Positions 43,224 through 55,044 of a stretch of 64,000 nt of DNA are shown here, one piece after another. The notes under the pieces were generated by a model. That model was not told the origin of the DNA, searched no databases, and saw nothing but the letters and a program-made list of their open reading frames with translations. Both the position numbers and the translations under genes were made by a program. This DNA comes from Charina bottae (lineage: Eukaryota > Chordata > Lepidosauria > Squamata > Charinaidae). How positions within the stretch are numbered: the first letter of the stretch is position 1; each line of letters begins with the position of its first letter. The stretch lies in assembly GCA_023362775.1 (NCBI GenBank), contig JALMGJ010000025.1, positions 8,028,001 through 8,092,000 of the forward strand. The letters run 5' to 3'.

Positions 43224-45508
43224 TTTTTTTTTATTAAGTTTTATTAGGTTTTTAGGTATACAAAGCTAAAAGATAAAGATGAAACAGAAAAAGAAATACA
43301 AATTAAAAGAAAAGAAAAAGAAAAGTGCAGTAAAGAAAAAGAAAAAAAGAATAAAGAAAAAGACATACACAGAAATTAGATGACCTCCGATCCGTCTATG
43401 GTCATAAGAATAAAATAGATAGTTTGTTTTAACATGCTGGCTATTCATATAACATTCATATATTTTTCCTTGTCTATTATGTACTATTTATCTATAATCT
43501 AATCAACAAAAACTCCATATTTAGCTTTACTCCTCCTGCTTTTTCCAAATAGTCCATCAAAGATTTCCACTCATTAAAGAATAATAATTAAAATTTTCTT
43601 TTAGTAGGCAAATCAATTTGTCATTTTCTGCCATTTCTAGTAGTTTCAACATCCATTCCTGTATTGTTGGTACACTTTAATTTTCCCAAAACTATACATA
43701 TATAGATATACCCAACTATACTATTATACTATGCATATAGAAATAAAAAGAAAAGGATTTTTCTATTTATACAACCCAGATTCCAAACAAAAAGAAAGAA
43801 AAAAAATTCTGATTTAATTCTTTTAAGTTATACCCAACCCTACTATTTTTGATCTCTCGCTATAATATTTCTTCAGATTTTGTTCTTTTATAACTTTTCT
43901 CACAAAATATCTTGACAGTTTCTTATCTCTAACGTAACATGATTCAACTCTAAAAATTTTATCTATCTCAGAGTCCATGTCTTCTTCTTCTGTCTCTAAA
44001 TGTTGAACTAAAGTATCAACTATATATTTTCTCATATTCTCATCTAATTTTTCCAGAGCTCCTATCAAACTCAAAATACATTCTTCTTCTCTCATTTCTG
44101 GTAATACAATAGCATCTAAATTATATTCCATAGTAATAGAATCTGATTTAATCTCCAATTTCTTAACCTGGCCTTGTGTCTCTTTAAAATCCCCTGGAAG
44201 AATATTTGCAATTTCTTTGACAGTCTGTATTTCATTTCTAAATTCTTTTTCTGAGTCTTCCTTCATCACTTCCATTTTCACTTCTACTTGTTGATCTAAA
44301 ATATTGTCCATCTTTTTATCTATTTTTATATCAAAAGAAGTAATTAAGTCATCCATCCAGGTAACATTTAAAATATCCATCTTTTCCTCCAAGGCAGTAG
44401 TTAAATCATCTATTTTTGGAATCAGTGCTGTAATCGCATCCAATATTTTTCCCATATCTGATGTTGGTACTTCTGAAGGTGCAGCCATGGACTCCATTTC
44501 CTTATATCTATCCCTCTTCACTCTTGCAACCGCAGTAACCAGGTTGTATATATTATTCCTGTAAAGAGAAAAGAAAAATAACAAAAGACAAAGGAGAACC
44601 ACTATAAACAATAAAAAAAAGGGAAAAGGAGGGATAAAAAATCATTAGGGATTCAAAAGAAAAAAGGAGGGAAGAGAGGAGAAAAAAAAATCCAAATACA
44701 ATAAAAAATTAAAAAATAAAAGTAATACTGCTTTTTCTTAATAGATATTGCATAAAAAAAAGGGCAAAATGTACTTTGGTAAAATCAACAATTCTCACAT
44801 AAAAGAAAAATAAAAGATAAAAGTACAACGGGTAAGTCCTTTAGCTGTAGTCAAAATATCCTTGAAAATGTAATAACAATCCAGTTCTCAGGCAAGCTTA
44901 TAATCACAAGTCCCAAAGAGGAGAGAGAGAGGAAAAAAAAAAGAGAAGGGGGGGGGGAATAGGAAAAAGCCCCAACTCCAAATGTCTTCACTCTCCAAGA
45001 CAAAAAGCAACAAGGAAGTCCACTAAAATCCCAAATAATAAGAAAATTCCCAAAACTGTTTAAAACAAAAATATTCCAAAAATACCCATTATAATCCAAA
45101 TAATTTCCAAGCGCATTACAGAAAAAAGAAGGAAAAAAAAATACCATTTCAAGATGAAAAGCAGAAAGGCAATGAAATAAGATAAAAGGCAGACAGTAAC
45201 CCATTTGAATTCAAAATCCAGAGAGGAAAATAGATTAGCCCCACTTCAGTAAATAAGCCATTCGTTAATAGTCAATGTCACTCCATTTAACTTCCAAGTA
45301 AAGTCATTGTTCTTTAAGCTCCCACCGTTTCTCAAGTCGTCTTTAGCAAGAAAGTTACACAATCACCAGCAGCATCGGTCATGTCCATAGAAGGATCTTA
45401 GCAGATAATATGTAAAGTTAAAATAAACACAAATATAAAACAGTGACTAAAAGTGCTGAATTTAGGTGCTACTCATCTGAAAAGATTTCGCTGTTTCCTG
45501 TAGAGCAA
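43224..45508 (-). mobile_element. ORF1-only L1 derivative (half-LINE) copy 2
   Basis: Exact 15-bp target duplication 'gccacgggaaaatga' at 43209-43223 and 45509-45523, with the poly(A) end as a T-run at 43224. Full length 2285 bp. It has a 5' region of about 0.9 kb, ORF1 (43823-44611), then about 0.6 kb of 3' sequence. No ORF2 or reverse transcriptase is present. Same architecture as copy 1 at 15781-20944. Confidence 0.9.
43823..44611 (-). CDS. L1-type ORF1 protein of half-LINE copy 2
   Basis: An uninterrupted 262-residue frame. After a hydrophobic leader (residues 1-18, probably not translated) come a basic patch 'RVKRDRYKE', an acidic/hydrophobic heptad region with 'KIDKKMDNILDQQVEVKME', the block 'ETQGQVKKLEIKSDSI' and the CTD-like 'DSEIDKIFRVESCYVRDKK'. 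These correspond in order with the 288-residue copy at 19020-19886 ('EMQGQMQKLETNSESVIKE', 'DLEIDKTFRANSWYAREKK'). RNA-binding chaperone role inferred from L1 ORF1p. The likely start is a Met after the leader (in 'KEMESMAAPSE'). Confidence 0.72.
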   Translation of the reverse strand: MFIVVLLCLLLFFFSLYRNNIYNLVTAVARVKRDRYKEMESMAAPSEVPTSDMGKILDAITALIPKIDDLTTALEEKMDILNVTWMDDLITSFDIKIDKKMDNILDQQVEVKMEVMKEDSEKEFRNEIQTVKEIANILPGDFKETQGQVKKLEIKSDSITMEYNLDAIVLPEMREEECILSLIGALEKLDENMRKYIVDTLVQHLETEEEDMDSEIDKIFRVESCYVRDKKLSRYFVRKVIKEQNLKKYYSERSKIVGLGIT

Positions 45509-45615
45509 GCCACGGGAAAATGATGATGATCAGCACTTCCGGGTTGTGTGGCGACACACCAGACTGTGTGTGGCGACACACTTTTGTGTCGCGACACACA
45601 GTTTGGAAAGCTCTG

Positions 45616-46747
45616 GTTTCTAGCCTGGAATCTATGCCAGTAAAGGGTGATCTATTTATTTATTCTTAAATTATAACTAAATAATTTTCAAAGTAGAAAT
45701 CTGTGATGTAAGAACATATTCTTACAACTTATTGTCATTTTCTGACAATACTGTGTCAAGTTCACACTTTCATTGTCTTATGATAGCATGCAGAAACATA
45801 TCATCCTGCAAGTTCTGTTGAGGAAGTCCAAATGTGCTGTGGATTCAGTGGAACAAAACACAAACTGATCAGGATGTTTGTGTTCCTCTGAAACAAAACT
45901 GGAAACAGTTCTGAGTGTTTCAATCATGAGAAACAGTAGGGACTTAGAAAAAGCTTCTTAGGCTGCAGAAACGTGGAAGGTAATAAAGAAATGTAGAAGC
46001 AATTTAAATTTGCTGCCATCTAAATTTATCTAAATTCATCTAAATTTTCACAGGTCAAAGGGGCAGGCCTAGCTTTCTTGAATTTCTTTATTGACTGATT
46101 CTCTGTTTTCATCCCAAACATTGTCTTCATTTATTGGCATTCCCCCCATCCCTACTCTTGCCTTAAGTATATGCCGGGGGTTGAAGAAGGTCATCTTGTG
46201 GAAAATCTTGTGTACCAGGGTAGAAGGGTGTACCAGGGTACTTAGGCAAAAGTGAACTGAAGTCCTAGTAATCTTGATACCAGATTGTATCTGGTCACAG
46301 AGGCACTGACTGTCCACAATAATGGTAAGAAACCTTTGGTGGTGGCAAGCCAGACACACATCTCTTTCTTTCTCTCTCTCTCTCTCTGTCTCTCTCCATG
46401 TGATGTGGGTGGCTATATAATCAAACAAACAAACAAACAAACTCAATCTGCTGGAGGCTCCTTGTTTAGCCCTTTTCACTTCTAAAACAATTTATTTCTC
46501 TCAAAACCCTTCTGCAATTTCCCTGCCTCCTTTGATCTTAACTATTCCTTGGTGTCTTTGATTACATTCTTTGGAACTATTTTTTCTTTATGGAGATATT
46601 GTAAAATAACTTTCTCTCATCCATACCTTTTTACCATTATCATCCTGTTAAATGCATTTTTCTTACATTTCTTTCATGTCATCATTCTACCAAGCATGGT
46701 GTTTCATGCTACCTGTTAGAATAAATCTGGATACTCTATAAATAAAT
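45616..46747. other. no gene seen; TC and AAAC short repeats
   Basis: 46366-46396 is (TC)n and 46421-46441 is (CAAA)n. A minus frame at 46069-46479 has no recognised domain. Confidence 0.4.
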
Positions 46748-47319
46748 CTTTTTTAATAAGAGTTATTAGGTTTGAAGCAAAGATAAAAACTACAAAAAAG
46801 CAAAAAAACTACAAAAATAACCCTTAACAAGTGTAGAAACACAAGAATTTTTTTTTAAAGATTACATGAAGAGATGACTTCCGACTTTAAACAGCAAAAA
46901 TATAAAACAATTTTCCATAATTAATCCCTTACTCTATATCAGACCAAAATCACATTATTTCTATAAATCATTCCATTAGCACATTATAAAAATCACTAAA
47001 TGCAATTGCTCCTTCCCCTTATATTAAAAGAAAAATAAATATATAAACCTCATAATCAACTTCCCCCCCAAAAACAACATTTATTTATTTCCTTCCTACC
47101 ACTATTTTGTACATTTCTGTCCACTATAATAAAGAGCAAACTAAAAAACATATAAATTGTCTACTCTTATAATTAATACTGCAATTATAACAATCTTAAT
47201 TTTATTAAACCTAAAACTAGCATTTATTGTTTATACCTTATTAATCTTAATCCAAATCATTAAAAAAGTATGAAGTGAAACAAGCCTTAAAAGCAATGTA
47301 GATAAACATTCTCAAATCC

Positions 47320-47784
47320 CTACCCCACTTCAAAATAGACCAAAGCATTCACATATCTCCACAATAAACACGTGGCATTTTTCACATAGAGATCAAAGAG
47401 CCCAACTGCCCACCTTAAAAACTCCGAGTTCTCAGCAAAAAACCCATAGAAAAAACCCTCATATTTCCCATAACTTTCCATCAGAGAAACAATTCCATTT
47501 ATAATTTGCAATTCGAACTGTCCATTTAATTCCTTCAGTTCCACAATATGGTCATCGTCAGCAAAAGCCTCAATCTCGTTATCAGTAGAAACATTTCTAT
47601 CACTCTTGAATTCCTCAACTTCTTCCACAACAACCTCAGCCAGATGACACATTTTAGAGCTGATATTTTCTACAATGTCCCGAATATCTTGCAAAATAGC
47701 TTGACAGGAATTGGAAAAAATCTGTTTGAAGGACTGCTTAAACTCACAACGGAACTCTGAGAAAGTCTGATTGAGATCCTCCAT
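47320..47784 (-). CDS. 154-residue open frame in third half-LINE-like unit, unknown
   Basis: Starts MEDLNQTF and is acidic with a helical, heptad-like first half ('IVENISSKMCHLAEVVVEEV'); the second half is aromatic-rich ('GFFYGFFAENSEFLRWAVGL'). It does not show the RRM/CTD motifs seen in the other two ORF1 frames. Position and strand are equivalent to ORF1. I do not recognise it, and it may be a non-homologous replacement or chance. Confidence 0.3.
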   Translation of the reverse strand: MEDLNQTFSEFRCEFKQSFKQIFSNSCQAILQDIRDIVENISSKMCHLAEVVVEEVEEFKSDRNVSTDNEIEAFADDDHIVELKELNGQFELQIINGIVSLMESYGKYEGFFYGFFAENSEFLRWAVGLFDLYVKNATCLLWRYVNALVYFEVG

Positions 47785-48201
47785 GTTTCCGGCAGTAGCC
47801 TACTTGACTAGCGAAAATAGGAGTTAATGAGTTAATGGAAAATTTCCGAAAGATGTTGACACAAGAGAAAGTATGCTAACAGGCAGCTCCCAGGGAAAGT
47901 GGCAGCAGCTGAAGATTCAAAACAGCCGATTCAACGTGTAGGCAAATATTAAATTCTTCAAATTCAGTACAAAAATAATAGGAGGGAGGCAATTATTTAT
48001 TCTCAATCCTCCTTAGTATTTGAATGGGAAACAAGCCAAAACTTAAAAATATTTTTTTTAAAAAAATTAATCCCAAAAATAACGATAAGCACCAAGAGAG
48101 ATCGCAAAAATAATTAAAAAAAAAAATAATCCCAAAAATAATGATAAGCACCAAGAGAGATAGCTTCTCCTTGCCGTAAATAGCCTCTCTTAGGGTACAT
48201 A

Positions 48202-48204
<3 letters not shown>

Positions 48205-48270
<66 letters not shown>
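48205..48270. repeat. (AT)n microsatellite
   Basis: About 30 uninterrupted AT units inside the 5' part of the third half-LINE-like unit. Confidence 0.97.
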
Positions 48271-48560
48271 ATTTAGAAATGGGGTGGCTCGACTTAGTGT
48301 CTCTTTAAGGCTACAGCGCTGCTTGGAAATGAAGTTCCGGCCTCCTGGCGGCTCTTACCAAATTGTGAGTGCTGTTTGCAATTCTCTGGATGCAAGTCGC
48401 CGTTCTGGAGGACAAATGGGATGATTCCAAGCATTTTCTTTATTCATGTATACGCTTCTGAGCTTCAGGAAAAAATGTAGAGCCCGCGGATATAGCTGTT
48501 CAGTCGGCCATGTCCCCACCAGAAGTTCTATACAAAAATTGTTTTCAGTGTGTTCTAAGA

Positions 48561-48901
48561 CAGAGCTTTCCAAACTTTTCATGTTGGTGACACACTTTTT
48601 AGACATGCATCATTTCGCGACACACTCTTACAGCAGGGAATCATTTCGCGACACACTCTTACAGCAGGGCACAAGGCAGGCACTAGGACCTGTGCAGAAT
48701 CACAGCAGGTTTGGAGGCAGCAGGGCACAAGGTAGGCACTAAAACCTGCACGGAATCCTGGCAGGGCAGGTTTGGAGGCAGCAAGGCACAAGGCAGGCAC
48801 TAGGACCTGTGTGGAAGCCAGGAGGCAGCAGCAGCCGCGACACGCCCAGACACTGCAGCCGACACACTAATGTGTCCCGACACACAGTTTGGAAAGCTCT
48901 G
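48561..48901. mobile_element. hAT MITE, group A, copy 2
   Basis: Same ends as the hAT element at 3880-10604 and the MITE at 1964. Perfect duplication 'ttctaaga' at 48553-48560 and 48902-48909. It is longer than copy 1 because a 55-60-bp unit starting 'gggcacaaggcaggcacta' is repeated three times (48668, 48723, 48785 regions). Confidence 0.96.
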
Positions 48902-49026
48902 TTCTAAGAGTTTCCATATCCTCCTTCCTTATGTGCATTGTCCATTTATTCTGTTATTTTTTTAAAAAAAATATATTACATACAGGACTCATACTTCTTT
49001 TACTTGCAGTTCTGTTTTCACTCTGA

Positions 49027-49146
49027 TTCCTTTCCTTTCCTTTCCTTTCCTTTCCTTTCCTTTCCTTTCCTTTCCTTTCCTTTCCTTTCCTTTCCTTTCC
49101 TTTCCTTTCCTTTCCTTTCCTTTCCTTTCCTTTCCTTTCCTTTCCC
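49027..49146. repeat. (CCTTT)n microsatellite
   Basis: About 23 perfect pentamer units, hence the repeating FPFLS / KERKG frames on the two strands. Confidence 0.98.
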
Positions 49147-49604
49147 TGATCCAGTTTGACTGTACCAAACCATGATCAGTCCCATATTCAGAACTTCTCA
49201 TTACTTTTATGTCTTTCACTAATTCTCTCATGTTTCATCATAAACAAATCAATCAGGCTTTTCAATCCATTCCCTTTCTGCATGTATGCATGAATATATG
49301 AATAGACTTATGTTTAAAATGTTTTTGAACCAAAAAGACTCTTTTCTAAGCATATACTCATTATTCTCAGTCATTCTGGGGTCTCTGAATGGAGCATTTA
49401 TTTATTTATTTGATACTCTTGTCTCTTTCCCATTTATGAAATCATGTTTTTTTACAGAATATTTTTTTTTGTTGGATCACATTCCTTTTTAATGTTGCAC
49501 ATTCTGCCCCCCCCCCATTAATCTCTGGTTCTTCCATTATCACCTTTCATTGGAGTGTAATGAATGGTGCAATGATCACCAGACTATTAATTCCCGCTTT
49601 CATA

Positions 49605-49610
49605 TCTAAT

Positions 49611-49645
<35 letters not shown>

Positions 49646-49705
49646 TTTTTCGAATTTATCACAGCCCATCTCCACGACAGTAGACTCTGGGCGGTTTACA
49701 AACAT
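49605..49705 (-). mobile_element. L2 3'-end relic
   Basis: (TTTA)n then 'cacagcccatctccacgac' and 'gactctgggcggtttacaaa', the reverse of the L2 tail. Very short. Confidence 0.75.
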
Positions 49706-50399
49706 TCACAACAATCTAAATGACACTGATTCAATACTTTCTGAAATACTTTTTAGCTTTTTCATTAATAGTCCTACACCTTTACTTCCCTGTTTGTAAT
49801 CATCAAGCTTACTCCAGAATATTAGAATACCTTAACTTGTATCTACTGCATCTTTGCAGTTTGGGCACCCTTTGGCCTGAATGCCACAAAAGCAACCAAA
49901 GCTCAATGTTACTCCAAGCATGATCAAGCTATACTATGCAAGGTAGAATCTCTAGTCTAGACACTACCATGCAAGCCAACATATCCATTGCCTGCATCTC
50001 ACCAACTAAGACATACACACAGTTTACTGACATACTCAGGATAATAATATACTTGGAATAATGAAATTAGACTTGTGTCATTAGTTACTTAGAGGCACTA
50101 TCTTTAGCTTTACTTAATGGAATCCACAATGATTATAGCATTGTGTGGGGTACTAGTTATACAGACATATTCCTTTCATCATTCTTTGCATGAAATGAGT
50201 GAGGAAAGTTTGTCTATCATTGAATTTCTATCCCAGTTTTCCTCTGATAGCTAAATATGTGGTACATAGGGAACCTTCTTAAATTTAACGTTTAGTGACA
50301 GAGAAACATATTCTGCATTTTTTCTACTTGTTTTCAATCACTGTGATTAAAGAGAATTCACTTTAGATCTTTTTTTTCAAAGAAGAGAAATTCAGAGAA
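49706..50399. other. no gene seen
   Basis: AT-rich, nothing recognised. Confidence 0.4.
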
Positions 50400-51500
50400 A
50401 AAGGTAAATGTAGGGATATGCAAAACATCTCAAGATGGTGATGGGTAGAGGTGTACAGAACTGTTTCAAGCTCAGGGCCTGCTGGGTGAGCTCATCTGTC
50501 AGTTTGGGGTCAAGTATCATTAGTATGCTGAAGATACCCAAGTAAGTCCCAGGCCAACCAAGTGATGCTGTCAAGGTCCTGTTCCAGTGTGTGGAGGTTA
50601 TGTAGGTCTGGATGAGGTGGGACAGACTCAAGCTCAATCCTGACAAGAGCAAGTAGCTGTGAATATTTGGGCCCCCTGGGTCTGTAGACCTTCCATATTT
50701 GGCCTTGGATTGGGTTGTACTTCCTCAATCAAGAGTGGTGTGCAAGTTGTGGGTTGTCTTGGACTGACATGTCCTGCTCCAAGATCAGGTGACAGCTGTG
50801 GCCAAGAGGACCTTTGCACAAGTATATCTAATGTGCAAGCTGCTCTCTTTTCAGCCCTGGGAGGCCCTGGGAGGCCTTAGTTACCTCACAAATGGATTGC
50901 TGGAATATGTTGTACACAGGACTGCCTTCGAAGACCACTTGGAAACTACAGCTGGTCCAGAATGTGGCAGCATGGGCTGTGACAGGCATGCCTCATTATG
51001 CCCATGTAATTCCACTGCTCCATGAGCTGCACAAGTTACTGGTTGGCTTGCAGGTGCAATTCAAAAAAGTCCTTCTTGGCATAGTGCGTGGTATTCAAGG
51101 GACTCTCTTTCTCCAGATGTTTTGGTCCATCTGGTGAGATTGGGCAGAGTGGGCCTGCTTTGGGTCCCATAGATAAAGGAGGGCATTCTAGCGGGACCCA
51201 GAAGGTGTGCCTTCTCTTTCACAGTGCCTGTCCTCTGGAATTATATTCCCCCCACATTCCACCCTGATGACATTTGGAAAGCCCTTGAAGCTCTGGCTAT
51301 TCTCCCAGGCTTTGCTGCAGGGTGATCGCTGAGCCCCTGTTGGACGGGATTTTCTGGTTTATATGTTTGTCATCAGTCCATTCATGACCTCTCTCTCTTT
51401 TTTTTTTTTTGTATTTCTTTTCTTTTTACTTTCTAACTGTAAGCCATCCAGAGTCATTAGGAATCAGACAGCCTATAAATTCTATAAATAAATAAATTAA
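50400..51500 (+). pseudogene. old L2 LINE fragment
   Basis: Frames give 'LQLVQNVAAWAVTGMPHYAH' (about 50948) and, further on, 'CLSGIIFPPHSTL'-like C-terminal pieces, with the L2 tail 'gtaagccatccagagtcatt' and 'aaataaataaatta' at 51440-51500. Heavily diverged relative to the next copy. Confidence 0.8.
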
Positions 51501-51721
51501 TAACTTTCTGTTTCTAAACACTTTTATTTGGATGCAAGTCATATTAGCTTCAGTGAGATTTGCAACAGAAGTATGGAATCTTCATATTACAGTTGCTGCA
51601 TGGAAAACAAGTTTGAAGATAAAGGGCCTATTACAGTGTGAGAGAACAATTTGCCCTTCAGCCAAGGACCATCCCAATTGTCAACTATGAATTATTATTT
51701 TTATTTATATATTTATATATT

Positions 51722-52715
51722 TAAGGGGCCTGGATGGGGAACAACAGGCTTCAGCTGAACCCTGGCAAGATCGATTGGCTGTGGATTGATGGCCCCGCGG
51801 TATCCGGGAAGTTGTCATCCTTGGTTCTGGATGGGGTGGCACTGCCCCATTCGGAGCCAGTGCAGAACTTGGGGGTCCTCCTGGACTCACGACTCCTGCT
51901 GGAAGATCAGGTGGCAGTCGTGGCTAGGAGGGCCTTTGCGCAGCTTCGGCTTGTGCGCCAGTTACGCCCATTCCTGGACCGCGATGTCCTTGAAACGGTC
52001 ACTCATGCCCTTGTCATCTCCCACATAGACTATTGCAATGCGCTCTCCATGGGGCTACCCTTGAAGAGTATCCAGAGGCTACAGCTGGTGCAGAATGTGG
52101 CCGCGCAGGCAATTTTAGGTGCACCAAGATCAGCACACATAACACCTTTGCTCCGCAAGCTTCATTGGGTGCTGGTTTGCTTCTGGGTCCAATTCAAGGT
52201 GTTGGTTATTACCTTTAAAGCCCTACATGGCATGGGGCCAGGATACCTGAGGGACTATCTTATCCCCATAACATCGACCCGCCCCACCTGATCATTCAGA
52301 GACGGCTTGCTACGGACCGCATCAATAAGGGAATTTCATCTAGTGGGGTCCAGGAGGCGGGCCTTCTCTGCAGTGGCACCCGCCCTTTGGAATATCTTGC
52401 CCCCAGAGTTGAGGCAGATTTCCTTCCGGAAATCCACCAGAGTTGAGGCGGCCTTCCGGAAACATCTGAAAACCTGGTTCTGCCGCCTAGCATGGGAGGG
52501 GAAAGGTAATAGCTCCTCCTGGGGGTGGTTAGTACCATAATGCCCTCCCCATTGTTCGAGATCGATTCACCAGATTGGATTTTATATTTATTTATATCAT
52601 ATTAATAATTTGTAATTTTATACTTGTATTTTAATCTTAATTTTTTATTGTAAGCCGCCGAGAGTCCCCCATTTGGGGGAGATGGGTGGTCATATAAATT
52701 TAAATAATAAACAAA

Positions 52716-52748
<33 letters not shown>
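51722..52748 (+). mobile_element. L2 LINE, 5'-truncated, relatively young
   Basis: Begins inside the RT domain ('MGNNRLQLNPGK') and extends to the 3' tail 'gtaagccgccgagagtcccc' with (AAAT)n at 52715-52748. Best-preserved L2 copy in the window. Confidence 0.95.
51734..52540 (+). pseudogene. L2 ORF2 C-terminal part
   Basis: The first frame (51734-52291) covers the RT end: 'LVLDGVALPHSEPVQNLGVL', 'SHIDYCNALSMGLPLKS', 'HWVLVCFWVQFKVLVITFKA'. It meets TGA at 52289, where related copies have Arg, so CpG decay is likely. The rest is in 52307-52540 and ends 'SWGWLVP'. A small tandem duplication around 52403-52455 repeats 'agttgaggc' and 'ttccgga'. Not functional. Confidence 0.92.
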
Positions 52749-52750
<2 letters not shown>

Positions 52751-54181
52751 GAATGGCATACATGGTGTTCCCTCCCCCAGTTTTTGCCCCACAAAAAAAC
52801 AGTGAGGTAGGTTGGGCTGAGAGAGAGAGTGACTGGCTCCAAGTTACACACTGAGCATCCATCTAGGCTGGGGCTCTTCCTCCTATCTCTCAAGGTTATT
52901 CTCAAAATACATTAGAAAGGTTCAACCTTTCTCTTTGCAGTGCTGAGCTAGGTGACCACACCTGTCATTATTATCCACCCTGGCTGATGTGGATCATTAT
53001 AGTCGAACACCTCTGGAAGGCTCCAAATGGGTGAAGGATACTGTATAGAAGCAGGATTGCATTTCCATGTGGTTCATGTTGAACTAGTAAGGTTATTCTA
53101 ATCCATTCTTCTGGCACCTCCCGATTTGAACTGTGCAACTTTTCTATGCTTGAGATGCTCCTTTGAATTGTTTGGCCTGGTGCTGGGTGGATCTAATGCA
53201 GATCTTATGGGTTTTGTTCATTGTCCTTTTGGCCACAAAGATGTCTCTTTAAGCCCTTGTGCAAGGTCATTGCTTATTTATTTTTATTTTGTTTAGAAAA
53301 TATATGTTCTGGCTCCTACTCTTTTAATATCTCTAGCTGGTTTACAATGTACAGTAAAAACATCATTATCACCTGTTTTTAGAAACAAACCCATAATAAA
53401 AAAACAGGTCTAAAATCATAAATGTTAAAGTGCCATTAAAGGGTCTGGGAAAATAAATAGAAAATAAATAGGTCACCTCCCAAAGTCCTGAAGGATGAAA
53501 AGGCTTACAATGCTAAGGGAAAAAAAGTGAAATATGTGTCAGTGGGCATTGCTTGATTAAAGAAAATACAGTTTTCAGAATGAATTAACAAATGCAGAAT
53601 CATTCTCAGGCAGTGATAATGTAAATGCTGGGCAGTCTCTTTCTCTGTCTCTTATTTCAACATAGCCATGAGGAACACAAGCAAAGAAAGCAACAGGCTA
53701 TATATATAAATCTAACAAATAAAGTATTAGCTGTATCTGAAAAGGCAATTATACACATCAGCTGCATTGAATGGGAGTAAGTAAGTCAACTTTTCCACAA
53801 TTATTTCAGTGGTTTGGCCATGGAATTGTCTTATATCGAACATACAGTACTTTATAAGATGTAAAGCCTTTAAATAATGTTCTTAGAAGAATTGGGTGTT
53901 CTACATCAAAGTTTTGATTTCAACCTTCATACAGTTCTATGCTCTCTATATCTGTTTGCTGGTTATACATTTTCAGTACATAGCCATAAACCTTGCCTCA
54001 TTTTTTTTAAGCCAGTGATATAGGAAACAACTTAATTATGACATAAAACATGAAGAACAGAGGCTAATCATTCATTTTACGTGCTAGTATAATAACACAT
54101 AAGGCGCTGTTAAGATTAATCAAAAGATCAGTTTGCTGAGTCTTTAGCATTGAGAAGATGAGTTGTTTTTTAACCCTCAGT
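52749..54181. other. no gene seen; faint SINE relic
   Basis: 52780-52900 has 'gtgaggtaggttgggctgag' and 'tgactggctccaagttacac', resembling the 3' half of a MIR-like SINE. The rest is AT-rich and not recognised. Confidence 0.4.
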
Positions 54182-54191
54182 AAATTGATTA

Positions 54192-54604
54192 CTGAGTTGG
54201 ACCATAAGGAAAGCTGAGCGCCGAAGAATTGATGCTTTCGAGCTGTGGTGCTGGAGAAGACTCTTAAGAGTCCCTTGGACTGCAAGGAGGTCGAATCAGT
54301 CGATCCTAAAGGAAATCAACCCTGACTGCTCATTGGAAGGACAGATACTGAAGCTGAAGCTCAAATACTTTGGCCACCTAATGAGAAGAGAGGACTCACT
54401 GGAAAAGACCCTGATGCTGGGAAAGACTGAAGGCAAAAGGAAAAGGGGACGGCAGAGGATGAGATGGTTAGATAGCATCACCAATGTAATGAACATGAAT
54501 TTGAGTAAACTCCGGGAGACAGTGGAGGACAGGAAGACCTGGCGTGCTATGGTCCATGAGGTCACGAGGAGTCAGACACGACTAGACGACTGAACAACAA
54601 CAAC
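54192..54604 (+). mobile_element. Bov-B LINE 3' end
   Basis: Duplication 'aaattgatta' at 54182-54191 and 54605-54614. Encodes the last part of the Bov-B protein ('LKLKYFGHLMRREDSLEKTL', 'WRAMVHEVTRSQTRLDD') and ends with 'gactgaacaacaacaa'. The frame 54333-54593 is intact but only a fragment. Close to the 16 kb copy, so the same family. Confidence 0.95.
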
Positions 54605-54614
54605 AAATTGATTA

Positions 54615-54845
54615 AAAGAGAGCCAGTTTGGTGCAGTGGCTAAGGCACCAGGCTAGAAACTGGGAGACCATGAGTTCATCCTACCTTAGGCACAAAGCCA
54701 ACTGGGTGACCTTGGGCCAGTCACTCTCTCTCAGTCCTAGGAAGGAGGCAATGGCAAACCAATTCCGAAATCTTGCCAAGAAAATTGCAGGGACTTGTCC
54801 AGGCAGTTGCCAGGAGTCAACAGTGACTTGAAGGAAACAAACGAA
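54615..54845 (+). mobile_element. tRNA-derived SINE
   Basis: 'agccagtttggtgcagtggc' head with A and B boxes, 'gggtgaccttgggccagtca' in the body and 'ggagtcaacagtgacttgaa' at the end. Same family as 1-219, inserted just beside the Bov-B end. Confidence 0.85.
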
Positions 54846-55044
54846 ACAAAACGCTGCCTAAATATAAAAGCCAGCCAAACTGAAGAGCATGATTCTAGCT
54901 ATAAACAAAAGTGAGTTAAGAAAGCTGCTAAATTTATGGGGTCTCTGCTTGCCTTCAGTTATACTAAAAATTCAAGTGGAAAAAAATGTGGGATTCCCCT
55001 TTCATTACCAACGATGTTAACTATTACAGCTGTTACAATTATTA

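Larger units (their letters stand above)
43056..45615. mobile_element. hAT MITE, group B, copy 3, split by a half-LINE
   Basis: Left part 43056-43223 and right part 45524-45615 join to about 260 bp, closely matching the MITE at 32823. Ends 'cagggctttccaaag' and 'agtttggaaagctctg'. Flanking 8-mers 'gtatattg' and 'gtttctag' match only 5 of 8, so the target duplication is not convincing. Confidence 0.88.
46748..48355 (-). mobile_element. possible third half-LINE-like retroposon
   Basis: Left edge is a T-run followed by 'gagttattaggtttgaagc', like the 'gttttattaggtttttag' start of copy 2, and 'agatgacttccgact' corresponds to the conserved segment in copies 1 and 2. It also has one minus-strand open frame (47320-47784) and no RT. 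The right edge is guessed from a change of sequence beyond the AT block. No target duplication found. Confidence 0.5.

Noticed and set aside
42785..43269. Several frames rich in Tyr/Ile, His/Thr and Cys/Val
   Set aside because: Translations of the TA, CA and TG microsatellite.
46069..46479. 136-codon minus frame as possible processed pseudogene
   Set aside because: The residues before the stop look compositionally normal, but I recognise no family and part is a TC repeat.
48938..49231. Frames of repeating FPFLS or KERKG
   Set aside because: Translations of the (CCTTT)n pentanucleotide repeat.
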